A stretch of DNA of 64,000 bases from assembly GCF_018390515.1 (NCBI RefSeq), contig NZ_JAHBBK010000005.1, positions 1 through 64,000 on the forward strand, given 5' to 3'. Numbering within the stretch: the stretch's first letter is position 1; every line of letters begins with the position of its first letter. Both the position numbers and the translations under genes were made by a program. Below, piece after piece: positions 53,808 through 62,473 of the stretch. Under the pieces are notes generated by a model. The model was not told the DNA's origin. It saw nothing but the letters and a program-made list of their open reading frames with translations, and did no database searches. The DNA is from Mucilaginibacter sp. Bleaf8 (lineage in GTDB: Bacteria; Bacteroidota; Bacteroidia; Sphingobacteriales; Sphingobacteriaceae).

Positions 53808-54581
53808 TTAATCAAAGGCATTAATAATAGCATCGGTTTCGTGGGTAGATTCGTCTCGACCGGTAAGCTTGGCAAAAACACGCTCCAGGGTATCGGCGTG
53901 GTCCTGTTTCAGGGACTCAAAGGTTCCGTCGGCCACAATTTCACCTTTGTTAATCAGCAAAATACGGTCTGATACTTTCTCCACCACATCCATCATGTGC
54001 GAGCAGTAAAAAATAGTTTTTCCTTCTTTCGACAGGCGCATAATCAGTTCCTTCACCAAAATCACAGCATTGGCATCCAACCCAGACAATGGCTCATCCA
54101 AAATTATAATTTGCGGATTATGAATAATGCCTGATATGAGCAGCACCTTTTGCCGCATCCCCTTCGAAAAAGTATCCATGCGGTTATCCGCATTGGCCTC
54201 CAGCCCGAAAGCGGCCAGCAACTTGCGGGCGCGGTTGTGCAGCTGCGCTTCTTCCATATCATACAGCTTGCCTATAAAGTCGAGGTACTCCATTGGCGTA
54301 AGCACATCGTATAGTTCAGCATTTTCAGGTACATAACCAATCAGCTTCTTAATTTCCTGCGGGTTATTACGCATACTCAGGCCATTTACGGTAACCTCTC
54401 CGTTAAAATCAGGAATCAGCCCGGTTAGTATCTTTACCGTGGTAGACTTACCGGCACCGTTAGGCCCTATATACCCTATTACCTGACCGGGATAAATATC
54501 GAGCGACAGGTGTTTAAGCACCAGTTTGTCGCCATAAGATTTTGAAAGATTGCGTATTTCAATTAAAGGCACACTACTCAT
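53808..54581 (-). CDS. ABC transporter ATP-binding protein
   Basis: The start at 54581 (MSSVPLIEIRNLSKSYG) gives 257 residues; the upstream ATG at 54614 adds 11 residues not seen in the family. Walker A is GPNGAGKST (about 38-46), signature FSKGMRQ, Walker B IIILDEPLSGLD, and the switch His is in YCSHMMD. It powers the permease encoded directly downstream and sits on the inner face of the membrane. Confidence 0.93.
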   Translation of the reverse strand: MSSVPLIEIRNLSKSYGDKLVLKHLSLDIYPGQVIGYIGPNGAGKSTTVKILTGLIPDFNGEVTVNGLSMRNNPQEIKKLIGYVPENAELYDVLTPMEYLDFIGKLYDMEEAQLHNRARKLLAAFGLEANADNRMDTFSKGMRQKVLLISGIIHNPQIIILDEPLSGLDANAVILVKELIMRLSKEGKTIFYCSHMMDVVEKVSDRILLINKGEIVADGTFESLKQDHADTLERVFAKLTGRDESTHETDAIINAFD

Positions 54582-54819
54582 AGCCAATTGTGATGATGAA
54601 GCTGTAATATACAAAACTTAATGCTAAGAGAATGGCCGTACTAAATTGTTACACGGTATAATCACATAAATTTGCCCCTGTTGGCAGGTTTATACAAAAT
54701 GTAATCCTTTTTACGTTTGAGCATAATCGGGCACAAAAATCAGCCCTTTAAATGGCTACTGGCAATAGTAAAACGGTTTAACACAGATTTTGCGTAACTT
54801 TGCCTGCCATATCCGCAAT
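54582..54819. other. divergent intergenic region
   Basis: Lies between the ABC genes (minus) and the Rrf2 gene (plus). It holds the plus-strand promoter at 54795-54802. No clear minus-strand TAnnTTTG box was seen. Confidence 0.35.
54795..54802 (+). promoter_or_regulatory. -7 box of the Rrf2 gene
   Basis: TAACTTTG fits TAnnTTTG exactly. The start codon at 54820 follows 17 bases later, so the leader is very short. The -33 element is not obvious. Confidence 0.5.
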
Positions 54820-55257
54820 ATGTTATCTAAAAAAACCAAATATGCTATCAAAGCTCTGGTAATACTGGGAAAAAACGCCAGTAAGCCACCTATGCAAATT
54901 TCAAAAATTGCTGAGGAAGAGCGCATACCTAAAAAGTTTTTGGAACAGATACTACTTGATCTGCGTAATGCAGGTTTTTTATACAGCAAAAAAGGTGCAG
55001 GTGGCGGCTATAGTTTAAGCAAAGATCCGAAAGATATTTACCTAGTTAGTATTATGCGTATTACTGATGGCCCTATAGCTATGGTACCCTGCGCCAGCCT
55101 TAACTTTTACCGTAAATGCGACGAGTGCCACCAGGAAACTACCTGCGGCATACGCGATGTGTTTGTACAGGTACGTGATGCAACGCTTAAAATTCTTACT
55201 GAAACTAGCATTGCCGACATCATTGCACGCGAAAGCAACCTGATCGATAATCTTTAA
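54820..55257 (+). CDS. Rrf2-family transcriptional regulator
   Basis: The ATG at 54820 (MLSKKTKYAIKALVIL) gives 145 residues and starts exactly at the family N-terminus; the TTG at 54790 is unlikely. The winged HTH (QISKIAEEERIPKKFLEQIL, then KKGAGGGYSL) is followed by a Cys region PCASLN, KCDECHQETTCGIRD with four Cys, as in IscR/NsrR-type proteins that bind an FeS cluster; CymR-like members instead sense cysteine metabolism. It precedes the sulfate-assimilation genes and is the likely regulator of them (inference). Confidence 0.9.
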   Translation: MLSKKTKYAIKALVILGKNASKPPMQISKIAEEERIPKKFLEQILLDLRNAGFLYSKKGAGGGYSLSKDPKDIYLVSIMRITDGPIAMVPCASLNFYRKCDECHQETTCGIRDVFVQVRDATLKILTETSIADIIARESNLIDNL

Positions 55258-55326
55258 TTTTTATTAACTCAAATAAGGCTCAAGCCCTTTTTTGAAACAA
55301 ATACTACTATTTCTGTATAGTATGTA

Positions 55327-55334
55327 TATATTTG
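55327..55334 (+). promoter_or_regulatory. -7 box before the sulfate-assimilation leader
   Basis: TATATTTG matches TAnnTTTG. Transcription would start near 55339-55341, almost at the first base of the small leader ORF, which would make that message leaderless or near so. No clear -33 box. Confidence 0.45.
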
Positions 55335-55338
55335 GATT

Positions 55339-55413
55339 ATGGAAATGATAACAGTTACACCCAGCACCTGCGGCAATGCTGCCATGCGTTGCCCTATGTG
55401 GCATGTGGAATAG
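55339..55413 (+). CDS. candidate 24-residue Cys/Met leader peptide
   Basis: A complete ORF of 24 codons with Cys at codons 11 and 18 and Met at 1, 3, 16 and 20 (segments PSTCGNAAMRCPMWHVE). It lies between the Rrf2 gene and sumT, and its second half overlaps the hairpin at 55372-55393. An intrinsic terminator at 55438-55471 follows before sumT. The arrangement is that of a ribosome-dependent attenuator: stalling at Cys or Met codons when these are scarce would change the RNA fold. It may instead be part of a structured RNA with no translation. Inference; not described to my knowledge. Confidence 0.45.
   Translation: MEMITVTPSTCGNAAMRCPMWHVE
55372..55393 (+). promoter_or_regulatory. leader hairpin over the Cys codons
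   Basis: GGCAATGC (55372-55379) pairs with GCGTTGCC (55386-55393), including one G-U pair, with the loop TGCCAT. The first Cys codon (55369-55371) abuts its 5' side and the second (55390-55392) lies in its 3' arm. Confidence 0.5.
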
Positions 55414-55437
55414 CTGTGAGTAGGTTATAAATTCAAG

Positions 55438-55471
55438 AGCCTCTGCAGCGCCACTGTCAGGGGCTTTTTTT
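55438..55471 (+). terminator. intrinsic terminator immediately before sumT (attenuator)
   Basis: AGCCTCTGCAG pairs with CTG(T)CAGGGGCT (one bulged T and one G-U pair) around the loop CGCCA, followed by seven T. The sumT start codon is 9 bases after the T-tract. A terminator placed inside the leader of an operon is a strong sign of premature-termination control. Confidence 0.75.
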
Positions 55472-55480
55472 AAATTTATT

Positions 55481-56254
55481 ATGCAAAATATTAAAGAACC
55501 ACGCATAACATTGGTAGGTGCAGGTCCGGGTGATGCCGAACTGATTACCCTGAAAGGCATTAAAGCCTTGCAAGCTGCTGATGTGGTATTATATGATGCT
55601 TTAGCTAATGAGGAGCTGCTGGACTTTGCTCCTGCACACGCTGTTAAAGTATATGTAGGCAAACGTTCCGGCGATCACTCCTACTCCCAGCAGGCTGTTA
55701 ACCAGCTGATGGTTGATTACGCGCTTAACTACGGCCACGTGGTACGCCTTAAAGGCGGCGACCCATTTGTGTTTGGCCGCGGCTATGAGGAGCTGGATCA
55801 TGCAGCAGCCTACAGTATACCTACTACGGTAATACCGGGTATATCCAGCTCTATTGCCGTACCGGGCTTACAGCAAATTCCCGTAACCCATCGCGGCATG
55901 AGTGAAAGCTTTTGGGTAGTAACCGGTACCACAGCCGATGGCCGCATATCTGACGATTTACGCGAAGCTACACACAGCAATGCTACCGTAGTGGTACTGA
56001 TGGGCTTGCAAAAGCTAACGGAAATTACCGAACTGTTTAAAGCCGCAGGTAAGCACCGTTTACCCGCAGCAATTATTCAGAGCGGCTCAACCGATAAAGA
56101 AAAAGTGGTAGTTGGCGTGGTGGAAACGTTGGTTGAACTGGCCGAAGAGCACCAAATCAAAGCACCAGCTCTGATGATATTCGGACAGGTAGTGTCGCTG
56201 CATCCGCAGTTCCAGCCAATTCAGGAGTTTTATAATATTATCTCACAAGAATAA
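55481..56254 (+). CDS. cobA: uroporphyrinogen-III C-methyltransferase (SUMT)
   Basis: This 257-residue enzyme adds two methyl groups from SAM to uroporphyrinogen III, giving precorrin-2 for siroheme, the cofactor of sulfite reductase. Motifs: VGAGPGDAELITLKG at the SAM site, YVGKRSGDHSYSQQAVNQLM, and RLKGGDPFVFGRGYEEL. It is the stand-alone SUMT without the CysG oxidase/chelatase domain. First structural gene of the sulfate operon, 5 bases before the permease gene; its leader holds the attenuator. Confidence 0.93.
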   Translation: MQNIKEPRITLVGAGPGDAELITLKGIKALQAADVVLYDALANEELLDFAPAHAVKVYVGKRSGDHSYSQQAVNQLMVDYALNYGHVVRLKGGDPFVFGRGYEELDHAAAYSIPTTVIPGISSSIAVPGLQQIPVTHRGMSESFWVVTGTTADGRISDDLREATHSNATVVVLMGLQKLTEITELFKAAGKHRLPAAIIQSGSTDKEKVVVGVVETLVELAEEHQIKAPALMIFGQVVSLHPQFQPIQEFYNIISQE

Positions 56255-56259
56255 AAACC

Positions 56260-57195
56260 GTGCTGAACCCTACATCACATACACCTGCACCTATTGCGGT
56301 ACCTGCCGAAGCGGCACCCGCACGTAAACGCAGTTTTAAGTGGCTGGTATGGGGAGCCCTCATGACGTTTCTAATTGTTGGCAGCGCTGCTTTGTGGTAC
56401 AACGAACCGGGTTTCAGAAACTATGTACAAAACGTCCCCAACGAATTTTATTGGTTTTTAGGTGCCGGCTTCGTATTTGCCATGATAGATGGAGCGGTGG
56501 GCATGTCATACGGGGTTACGTCAACTACTTTTTCATTAAGTATGGGCATACCACCGGCATCAGCCAGTATGGGTGTGCACCTTTCCGAAATTTTTAGCTG
56601 CGGCATTGCCGGCTGGATGCATTACCGCATGGGCAATATCAACTGGAAGTTATTTAAGCTGTTGCTCATCCCGGGCATTATAGGTGCCGTTACAGGCGCG
56701 TACCTACTATCATCGTTAGAGCATTATAGCATGTATACCAAGCCCGTGGTATCGGTTTATACATTGATACTGGGCATTGTAATATTCAAGAAAGCATTTA
56801 ACAAAAAGCCAAAAAAATCTGCTGATAAAATAAAGCGTATACCAATGCTGGGTTTAGGTGGCGGTTTTATTGATGCGGTAGGCGGCGGTGGCTGGGGCTC
56901 TATCGTGCTGTCTTCATTAATTGCAGGCGGGCGCCATCCAAGGTTTTCATTAGGTACGGTAAAGTTGTCACGCTTTTTTGTAGCCATGATGGGCTCGCTT
57001 ACCTTTATGTCAATGCTCAACAGTGCGCACTGGCCCGCTATTATTGGCCTTATCATAGGCAGTGCACTGGCATCGCCTATTGCAGCCCGTATATCCAATA
57101 AAATTTCCACCAAAATCATCATGACCTCTGTTGGCATCATTGTGATACTGGTGAGCCTAAAAAGCATTTACAGCTTTATAGACAAAGTTTTTTAA
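56260..57195 (+). CDS. TauE/SafE-family sulfite or sulfonate permease
   Basis: A 311-residue membrane protein with a GTG start at 56260, a cytoplasmic start rich in Pro/Ala and Arg/Lys, then about eight helices with FAMIDGAVGMSYGVTSTTFS and the family-typical GGFIDAVGGGGWGSIV in the middle. The family moves sulfite, sulfonates or sulfolactate. Inside a sulfate-reduction operon it may export excess sulfite or import a sulfur source (inference). It lies between sumT and the reductase gene. Confidence 0.85.
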   Translation: MLNPTSHTPAPIAVPAEAAPARKRSFKWLVWGALMTFLIVGSAALWYNEPGFRNYVQNVPNEFYWFLGAGFVFAMIDGAVGMSYGVTSTTFSLSMGIPPASASMGVHLSEIFSCGIAGWMHYRMGNINWKLFKLLLIPGIIGAVTGAYLLSSLEHYSMYTKPVVSVYTLILGIVIFKKAFNKKPKKSADKIKRIPMLGLGGGFIDAVGGGGWGSIVLSSLIAGGRHPRFSLGTVKLSRFFVAMMGSLTFMSMLNSAHWPAIIGLIIGSALASPIAARISNKISTKIIMTSVGIIVILVSLKSIYSFIDKVF

Positions 57196-57198
57196 CAC

Positions 57199-57906
57199 AT
57201 GAACAGTAAGATCATTCAAGATATAAAACAAGAAATTACAGGCATGGCGCCGGGCAGTGCATTAGGCTGGCTGGCCGATGCTTTTCCGGGCCAAATCGTA
57301 TTTTCGACCAGCTTCGGCTGGGAAGACCAGGTGATTACACACATGATCTTCAGCCAAAATCTACCTATTAAAGTTTTTACGCTCGAAACCGGCCGCATTT
57401 TCCCGGAAACCTACTATGTTTGGAACCGTACCATGGAAATATACGGGCAGCCTATTCATGCTTACTATCCGCAAGCCGAGATGGTGCAGGAGATGGTGAA
57501 TGCAAAAGGCCCCAACAGCTTTTATGAATCGGTAGAAAACCGGAAAGAATGCTGTGGTATACGCAAAATTGAGCCTTTAAAAAGAGCGCTGAATGGCAAT
57601 AAATGCTGGGTTACGGGCATCCGTGCCGAGCAGTCGGCCAACCGCCAGTCAATGGAAAATTTGGAATGGGATGAAGCAAACCAGCTTATAAAGTTCCACC
57701 CTATCTATAACTGGTCGCTCGAGGAAGTTAAGAATTACATCAAAAACAATAATATACCCTACAATACCCTGCACGACCGTGGCTTTCCGAGCATTGGCTG
57801 TGCCCCCTGCACCCGCGCCGTACAGCCGGGCGAAGATTTCAGGGCCGGCCGCTGGTGGTGGGAAGATCAATCCAAAAAAGAGTGCGGGTTACATGCGGTT
57901 AAATAA
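57199..57906 (+). CDS. cysH: adenylyl-sulfate (APS) reductase, assimilatory
   Basis: This 235-residue PP-loop-type reductase shows STSFGWEDQVITHMI at the nucleotide site. It has Cys118-Cys119 (ECCGIRK) and Cys201/Cys204 (GCAPCTR), the CC...CxxC set that binds a 4Fe-4S cluster, and the catalytic Cys229 in KECGLH. The cluster marks it as using APS directly and not PAPS. It reduces APS to sulfite with thioredoxin. It is 3 bases after the permease gene and 12 before cysD. Confidence 0.93.
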   Translation: MNSKIIQDIKQEITGMAPGSALGWLADAFPGQIVFSTSFGWEDQVITHMIFSQNLPIKVFTLETGRIFPETYYVWNRTMEIYGQPIHAYYPQAEMVQEMVNAKGPNSFYESVENRKECCGIRKIEPLKRALNGNKCWVTGIRAEQSANRQSMENLEWDEANQLIKFHPIYNWSLEEVKNYIKNNNIPYNTLHDRGFPSIGCAPCTRAVQPGEDFRAGRWWWEDQSKKECGLHAVK

Positions 57907-57918
57907 TTGAAGTATAAC

Positions 57919-58824
57919 ATGAGTAAACATCAGCTGGATTACCTGGATGAGCTGGAGGCAGAAGCCATACATATTTTGCGCGAGGTAGCCGGGCAGTTTG
58001 AACGCCCCGCCCTGTTGTTTTCGGGCGGTAAAGATTCGATAACCCTGGTGCGTTTGGCCGAGAAAGCTTTTCGCCCCGGCAAATTTCCTTTTCCGTTAGT
58101 ACATATTGATACCGGACATAATTTTCCGGAAACAATTCAATACCGTGATGAGATGGTTGCCCGCCTGGGCGAAAAGCTGATTATAGGCCACGTACAGGAT
58201 TCGATTGACCAAGGCAAGGTGGTAGAGCAAAAGGGCAAAAATGCCAGCCGTAATGCGTTGCAAACCGTTACCCTTTTGGATACCATTGCCCATTATGAGT
58301 TTGATGCCTGCATAGGCGGTGCACGCCGCGATGAGGAAAAAGCCCGTGCCAAAGAACGTATATTTTCGGTACGCGATGAATTTGGCCAATGGGACCCCAA
58401 ACGCCAGCGCCCCGAGCTATGGAACATCTATAACGGTAAAATTCATAAAGGCGAAAACGTGCGTGTGTTCCCCATTAGTAACTGGACCGAGCTGGATGTA
58501 TGGAACTACATCCGCCGCGAAAACATTGCCCTGCCATCCATCTACTTTGCGCACCAGCGCGATGTAATTACCCGCAACGGCCAGCTTATGGCTGCCGCCG
58601 ATTTTCTAAATATGGACGAGGAGGATGTGATAGAACGCCGCACCGTGCGTTTCCGTACCGTGGGCGATATGACCTGTACTGCTGCCGTAGCATCCGAAGC
58701 GTTTGAGATTGACGATATTATTGATGAAATAAGCACCTCCAAAATAAGCGAACGTGGCGCCCGTATGGACGATAAAGTATCCGAAGCTGCCATGGAAGAC
58801 CGCAAGAAAGGAGGCTACTTTTAA
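57919..58824 (+). CDS. cysD: sulfate adenylyltransferase subunit 2
   Basis: The ATG at 57919 (MSKHQLDYLDELEAEAIHIL) gives 301 residues; the TTG at 57907 is not needed. The PP-loop SGGKDS (35-40) and the conserved RARAKERIFSVRDEFGQWDP-type region match CysD, which adenylates sulfate. It needs the GTPase CysN encoded next, whose start follows its stop by one base. Confidence 0.95.
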   Translation: MSKHQLDYLDELEAEAIHILREVAGQFERPALLFSGGKDSITLVRLAEKAFRPGKFPFPLVHIDTGHNFPETIQYRDEMVARLGEKLIIGHVQDSIDQGKVVEQKGKNASRNALQTVTLLDTIAHYEFDACIGGARRDEEKARAKERIFSVRDEFGQWDPKRQRPELWNIYNGKIHKGENVRVFPISNWTELDVWNYIRRENIALPSIYFAHQRDVITRNGQLMAAADFLNMDEEDVIERRTVRFRTVGDMTCTAAVASEAFEIDDIIDEISTSKISERGARMDDKVSEAAMEDRKKGGYF

Positions 58825-58825
58825 T

Positions 58826-60076
58826 ATGGAAATACTGAAATTTATTACCGCCGGCAGTGTGGACGATGGTAAAAGCACCCTGATTGGCCGCCTTTTATAC
58901 GATAGCGATGCTATTTTGGCCGACCAGCTGGAGGCCCTGCACCGCTCCAACCGTAAGAACGATGACGGGTCTATCGACCTGGCCATCCTGACCGACGGCC
59001 TGAAGGCCGAGCGCGAGCAAGGCATTACGATAGACGTTGCCTACAAATATTTCCAGACCGATAAACGCAAGTTTATTATTGCCGATGCACCCGGACATAT
59101 CCAATATACCCGTAATATGGTTACCGGTGCATCTAACTCCAACCTGGCTATCATTCTCATTGATGCACGTAAAGGCGTGGTAGAGCAAACCATTCGTCAC
59201 TCCTTCCTGGTATCGTTACTGGGGTTACCGCAGGTAGTGGTTTGCATCAACAAAATGGATATGGTAGGTTACAGTGAAGATACTTTTAACCAGATTGTAA
59301 CCGACTATCAGGTTTTAGCCGGCAAAGTAAACCTGGCAAACGTAACCTTTATACCGGTAAGTGCCTTAAAAGGTGATAACATTGTTCACAGTTCAGACAA
59401 TATGGACTGGTACGGCGGCAAAAGCTTGTTAGATCATCTCGAAACGGTTGATATTACGGTTGATGATACGGCTGCCCACGCCCGTATGCCAGTGCAATGG
59501 GTAGTGCGCCCACAAACGGAAGAATTGCACGATTACCGCGGCTATGCCGGCCGAGTAGTGAGCGGCAGCTTTAAAGTAAACGATAAGGTGACAGTATTGC
59601 CATCAGGCTTTAGCTCAACCGTAACCAAAATTGAGCTGCTGGATAAGGAGTTTAACGAGGCCACTGCAGGCATGTCAGTAACCGTACACCTGCAGGATAA
59701 CATTGACATTAGTCGTGGTGATATACTGGTAAGCAGCAACGGCAAGCCCGAAGTATCACAACTCATTGAGGCTGATTTATGCTGGATGGATACCCGTGCG
59801 CTGGATACCTCGCACACCTACTTTATACAGCACAACAGTAAGCTAACCCGTTGCCGCATACAAGAAGTACTGCACAAATTCAACATCAACACACTCGAAA
59901 AAGTATATGATGAAGAATTTAAGCTGAACGATATTGGCCGCATCATTATCAAAACGGCCGACCCGCTGGCATTTGACCTGTACCAAGACAATAAAGCCAA
60001 CGGCGGCGCCATCATTATTGACAGCCGTACCAACGTAACCGTAGGTGCCCTGATGTTTAGGGCTGCGGTTGAATAG
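58826..60076 (+). CDS. cysN: sulfate adenylyltransferase subunit 1 (GTPase)
   Basis: The ATG at 58826 (MEILKFITAGSVDDGKSTL) gives 416 residues, preceded by AAGGAGG; the ATG at 58754 lies within cysD. G motifs: GSVDDGKS (10-17), DAPGHIQYTRNM, and NKMDMVGY. The usual EF-Tu-like beta barrels follow. There is no fused CysC (APS kinase) domain, which agrees with an APS-type reductase that needs no PAPS. It couples GTP hydrolysis to APS formation by CysD. Confidence 0.95.
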   Translation: MEILKFITAGSVDDGKSTLIGRLLYDSDAILADQLEALHRSNRKNDDGSIDLAILTDGLKAEREQGITIDVAYKYFQTDKRKFIIADAPGHIQYTRNMVTGASNSNLAIILIDARKGVVEQTIRHSFLVSLLGLPQVVVCINKMDMVGYSEDTFNQIVTDYQVLAGKVNLANVTFIPVSALKGDNIVHSSDNMDWYGGKSLLDHLETVDITVDDTAAHARMPVQWVVRPQTEELHDYRGYAGRVVSGSFKVNDKVTVLPSGFSSTVTKIELLDKEFNEATAGMSVTVHLQDNIDISRGDILVSSNGKPEVSQLIEADLCWMDTRALDTSHTYFIQHNSKLTRCRIQEVLHKFNINTLEKVYDEEFKLNDIGRIIIKTADPLAFDLYQDNKANGGAIIIDSRTNVTVGALMFRAAVE

Positions 60077-60078
60077 AT

Positions 60079-60140
60079 ATTATACATTTTGTATAATTGT
60101 TGAATCCCGATAGCGGGCCGGTTACCTAACCGCCCGCTAT
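60079..60140 (+). terminator. tandem hairpins ending the sulfate operon
   Basis: Two hairpins: ATTATACA/TGTATAAT at 60079-60098, and ATAGCGGG with CGGTTA pairing TAACCG with CCCGCTAT at 60110-60140 (one bulged C), followed by TTTTAATTTTG. The second is a strong intrinsic terminator 33 bases past cysN. Confidence 0.8.
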
Positions 60141-60214
60141 TTTAATTTTGCAACTATCCGGTAATGAAAACCGTTTGTTGTAAACAAAATGGTACCTGTC
60201 ACTATTTTAACAGC

Positions 60215-61720
60215 ATGCTTCCTTTACTTACTTCGGCACAAATACACGAGGCTGATGCTTACACCATAGCACACGAGCCTATTGCTTCTATTGATTTGAT
60301 GGAACGCGCCTCCAAAGCGTTTGTTAACTGGTTTGTTAACCATTTTCCTGACAAAAGGCAGCCGATATCAGTTTATTGCGGCACCGGCAATAACGGAGGC
60401 GATGGCCTTGCTATTGCGCGTATGCTTAACGAGCATAGTTATCAACAGCTGAATGTTAAAATAGCACGGTTCTCAGACAAAAGCACCGATGACTTTAACA
60501 CCAACCTGCAACGCCTGCAGCAAACCACTGTGCCGTTAACAGAACTGAATAAAGAAGAGAACTTCCCGCAAGAAGCCAGCACGATATTAATTGATGCCCT
60601 ATTAGGCAGCGGCCTGAACAAACCTTTAAGCGGCGATTACGAGCGCCTGGTAAGCCAACTGAATCAGCTCAACAAAACCGTAGTTGCTGTTGACGTACCC
60701 ACAGGCTTACCCGCTGAAGTACCAGTAGATAAAGAAGCAACTGTTTTAAGGGCTGATCTAGTAATTACTTTTCAGCAGCCGAAGCTTAACTTTTTATTGC
60801 CCGAGTCGGGCTCACACATTGCGTGCTGGGAGGCTGTTAACATAGGGCTACATCATACGTTCCTGCAATCGCTTAACTCCGCCTATCAGCTTATTGAAGA
60901 GAAAGACATCAAAGCCATATTAAAGCCGCGCCACAGGTTTAGCAACAAGGGTACTTTTGGCCATGCCCTGCTGGTGGCCGGTCAGGCACAAACGATGGGT
61001 GCAGCCCTGCTTTGCTCATCAGCCAGTGTATACGCAGGAGCCGGTTTAACGACGGCCTGTATTCCCGAAAGCGGACTGACGGCACTAAATAGTTACCAGC
61101 CCGAAGTAATGGCTATTGTAAGGCAGGGTAATGATTTACCGGATATAGATTATGAAAAATTTAATGCCATAGGTGCAGGCCCTGGCTTGGGTAAGGATGA
61201 GAATGCCTTAGCCCTGCTTACCGATATACTGGTAAACTACAACAAACCAATGGTTTTAGATGCTGACGCTTTAAACCTGTTGGCAACACATCATGAGTTA
61301 CTGCGACAGTTGCCGGCAGGCAGTATTATCACCCCGCACATGAAAGAATTTGACCGCTTGTTTGGCGAGCACAGCAATTGGTGGGACCGGCTGCAAACCC
61401 TGCAGCAAAAAGCAAACGAGCTGAACATCTATATTGTATTGAAAAACGATTACACGATAACCGGCTCACCTGATGGTAAGCTGTATTTTAACTCAACCAG
61501 TAATGCGGCTATGGCATCGGGCGGTATGGGCGATATATTAACCGGTATTATTACAGCATTATTAGCACAAAATTATACACCGTTGGAAGCATGTTTGGCA
61601 GGGATTTACCTACACGGCAAAGCAGGAGATGAATTAGCTTTACCAAACAGATTAAATGTGGTATTGCCCGGACAAGTGGCCGCAGGCTTACCCATAACTA
61701 TGGCAAAGTTACTGGCATAA
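60215..61720 (+). CDS. nnr: bifunctional NAD(P)H-hydrate repair enzyme (epimerase and dehydratase)
   Basis: The ATG at 60215 (MLPLLTSAQIHEAD) gives 501 residues. The N-terminal NnrE (YjeF_N) domain has VYCGTGNNGGDGLAIARML and IDALLGSGLNKPLSGDY; the C-terminal NnrD kinase-like domain has HALLVAGQAQTMGAALLCS, NAIGAGPGLGKDENA, MVLDADALNLLATH and SGGMGDILTGIITALL. It epimerises and dehydrates damaged NAD(P)H hydrates. The gene stands alone between two terminators. Confidence 0.95.
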   Translation: MLPLLTSAQIHEADAYTIAHEPIASIDLMERASKAFVNWFVNHFPDKRQPISVYCGTGNNGGDGLAIARMLNEHSYQQLNVKIARFSDKSTDDFNTNLQRLQQTTVPLTELNKEENFPQEASTILIDALLGSGLNKPLSGDYERLVSQLNQLNKTVVAVDVPTGLPAEVPVDKEATVLRADLVITFQQPKLNFLLPESGSHIACWEAVNIGLHHTFLQSLNSAYQLIEEKDIKAILKPRHRFSNKGTFGHALLVAGQAQTMGAALLCSSASVYAGAGLTTACIPESGLTALNSYQPEVMAIVRQGNDLPDIDYEKFNAIGAGPGLGKDENALALLTDILVNYNKPMVLDADALNLLATHHELLRQLPAGSIITPHMKEFDRLFGEHSNWWDRLQTLQQKANELNIYIVLKNDYTITGSPDGKLYFNSTSNAAMASGGMGDILTGIITALLAQNYTPLEACLAGIYLHGKAGDELALPNRLNVVLPGQVAAGLPITMAKLLA

Positions 61721-61722
61721 AA

Positions 61723-61751
61723 AAACGGTTGCAAGTATTAGGCAACCGTTT
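61723..61751 (+). terminator. intrinsic terminator after the Nnr gene
   Basis: AAACGGTTGC (61723-61732) pairs perfectly with GCAACCGTTT (61742-61751) around a nine-base loop, starting 3 bases past the stop codon. Confidence 0.8.
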
Positions 61752-61877
61752 ATATATTAACTGACCTTATAAAGAACATAAATACTTGACGCGAGTAAGA
61801 TGCTTTTTATTAGCTTGATGTTATGACCAATATAAGAAAAAATATTTTGCAACAATATCTTTACATATAATTTATAC

Positions 61878-62468
61878 ATGAATGTTAATATCCGCTATAT
61901 ATTGGATAATATCTGGCAAGTTTTGAAAACTGCAAGCACTACACCAGGGCACAATTTACGTAATATAACGGTGGCACATTATGCAGATAGCTATGTAAGC
62001 GCATATACCGTTGTTTTAAGAGCGGCTTCGGCTACTCGAAGCTCTATTGCATTTTTTACGGATTACCGCTCACCCAAAATCAAACATATCAAAGCTAATC
62101 CAAATATTACTGTATGTGGGTATGATACTGCCGAAAAAATACAACTGATATTACAGGGTAAAGCAAGCATTCATTTCCAGAATGATGTAGCAAAGCAGTA
62201 TTGGAAAAAAGAAGGTCGCAAAAGCCGCCAGTCTTACATGGCAAAACCCGCTCCATCAACCGTTATAGCTCAGGAAAGTGATGGGCTGGATGATTTTAGA
62301 AATAAAAATTTTGATGAACAGGACACTGCCGGATATGAAAACTTTGCAGTAATTGAAATACAGTTACATCAACTGGAATATCTTCACCTAAGTCACGAGG
62401 GTAACCGCCGGGCACAGTTTACAATGCAGCCTGATGGTGATTGGCAAGGGAATTGGCTTATACCGTAA
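61878..62468 (+). CDS. pyridoxamine 5'-phosphate oxidase family protein
   Basis: This 196-residue protein has the FMN-binding split-barrel pattern: RSSIAFFTDYRSPKIKHIKA, ITVCGYDTAEKIQLILQGKA, and near the C-terminus VIEIQLHQLEYLHLSHEGNR followed by RAQFTMQPDGDW. These match the PNPOx-like proteins with an Alr4036-type core, whose substrates are mostly unknown. It is a single gene, converging on the anti-sigma gene. Confidence 0.8.
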   Translation: MNVNIRYILDNIWQVLKTASTTPGHNLRNITVAHYADSYVSAYTVVLRAASATRSSIAFFTDYRSPKIKHIKANPNITVCGYDTAEKIQLILQGKASIHFQNDVAKQYWKKEGRKSRQSYMAKPAPSTVIAQESDGLDDFRNKNFDEQDTAGYENFAVIEIQLHQLEYLHLSHEGNRRAQFTMQPDGDWQGNWLIP

Positions 62469-62473
62469 CTGAG

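Noticed and set aside
55430..55480. Cobalamin riboswitch suggested by GCGCCACTG near a cobA-type gene
   Set aside because: Only a short motif resembles the B12 element and it lies in the terminator hairpin; the remaining core motifs and length are missing.
55264..55662. 132-codon minus-strand ORF opposite the sumT leader
   Set aside because: Antisense to sumT and to the leader; no recognisable protein features.
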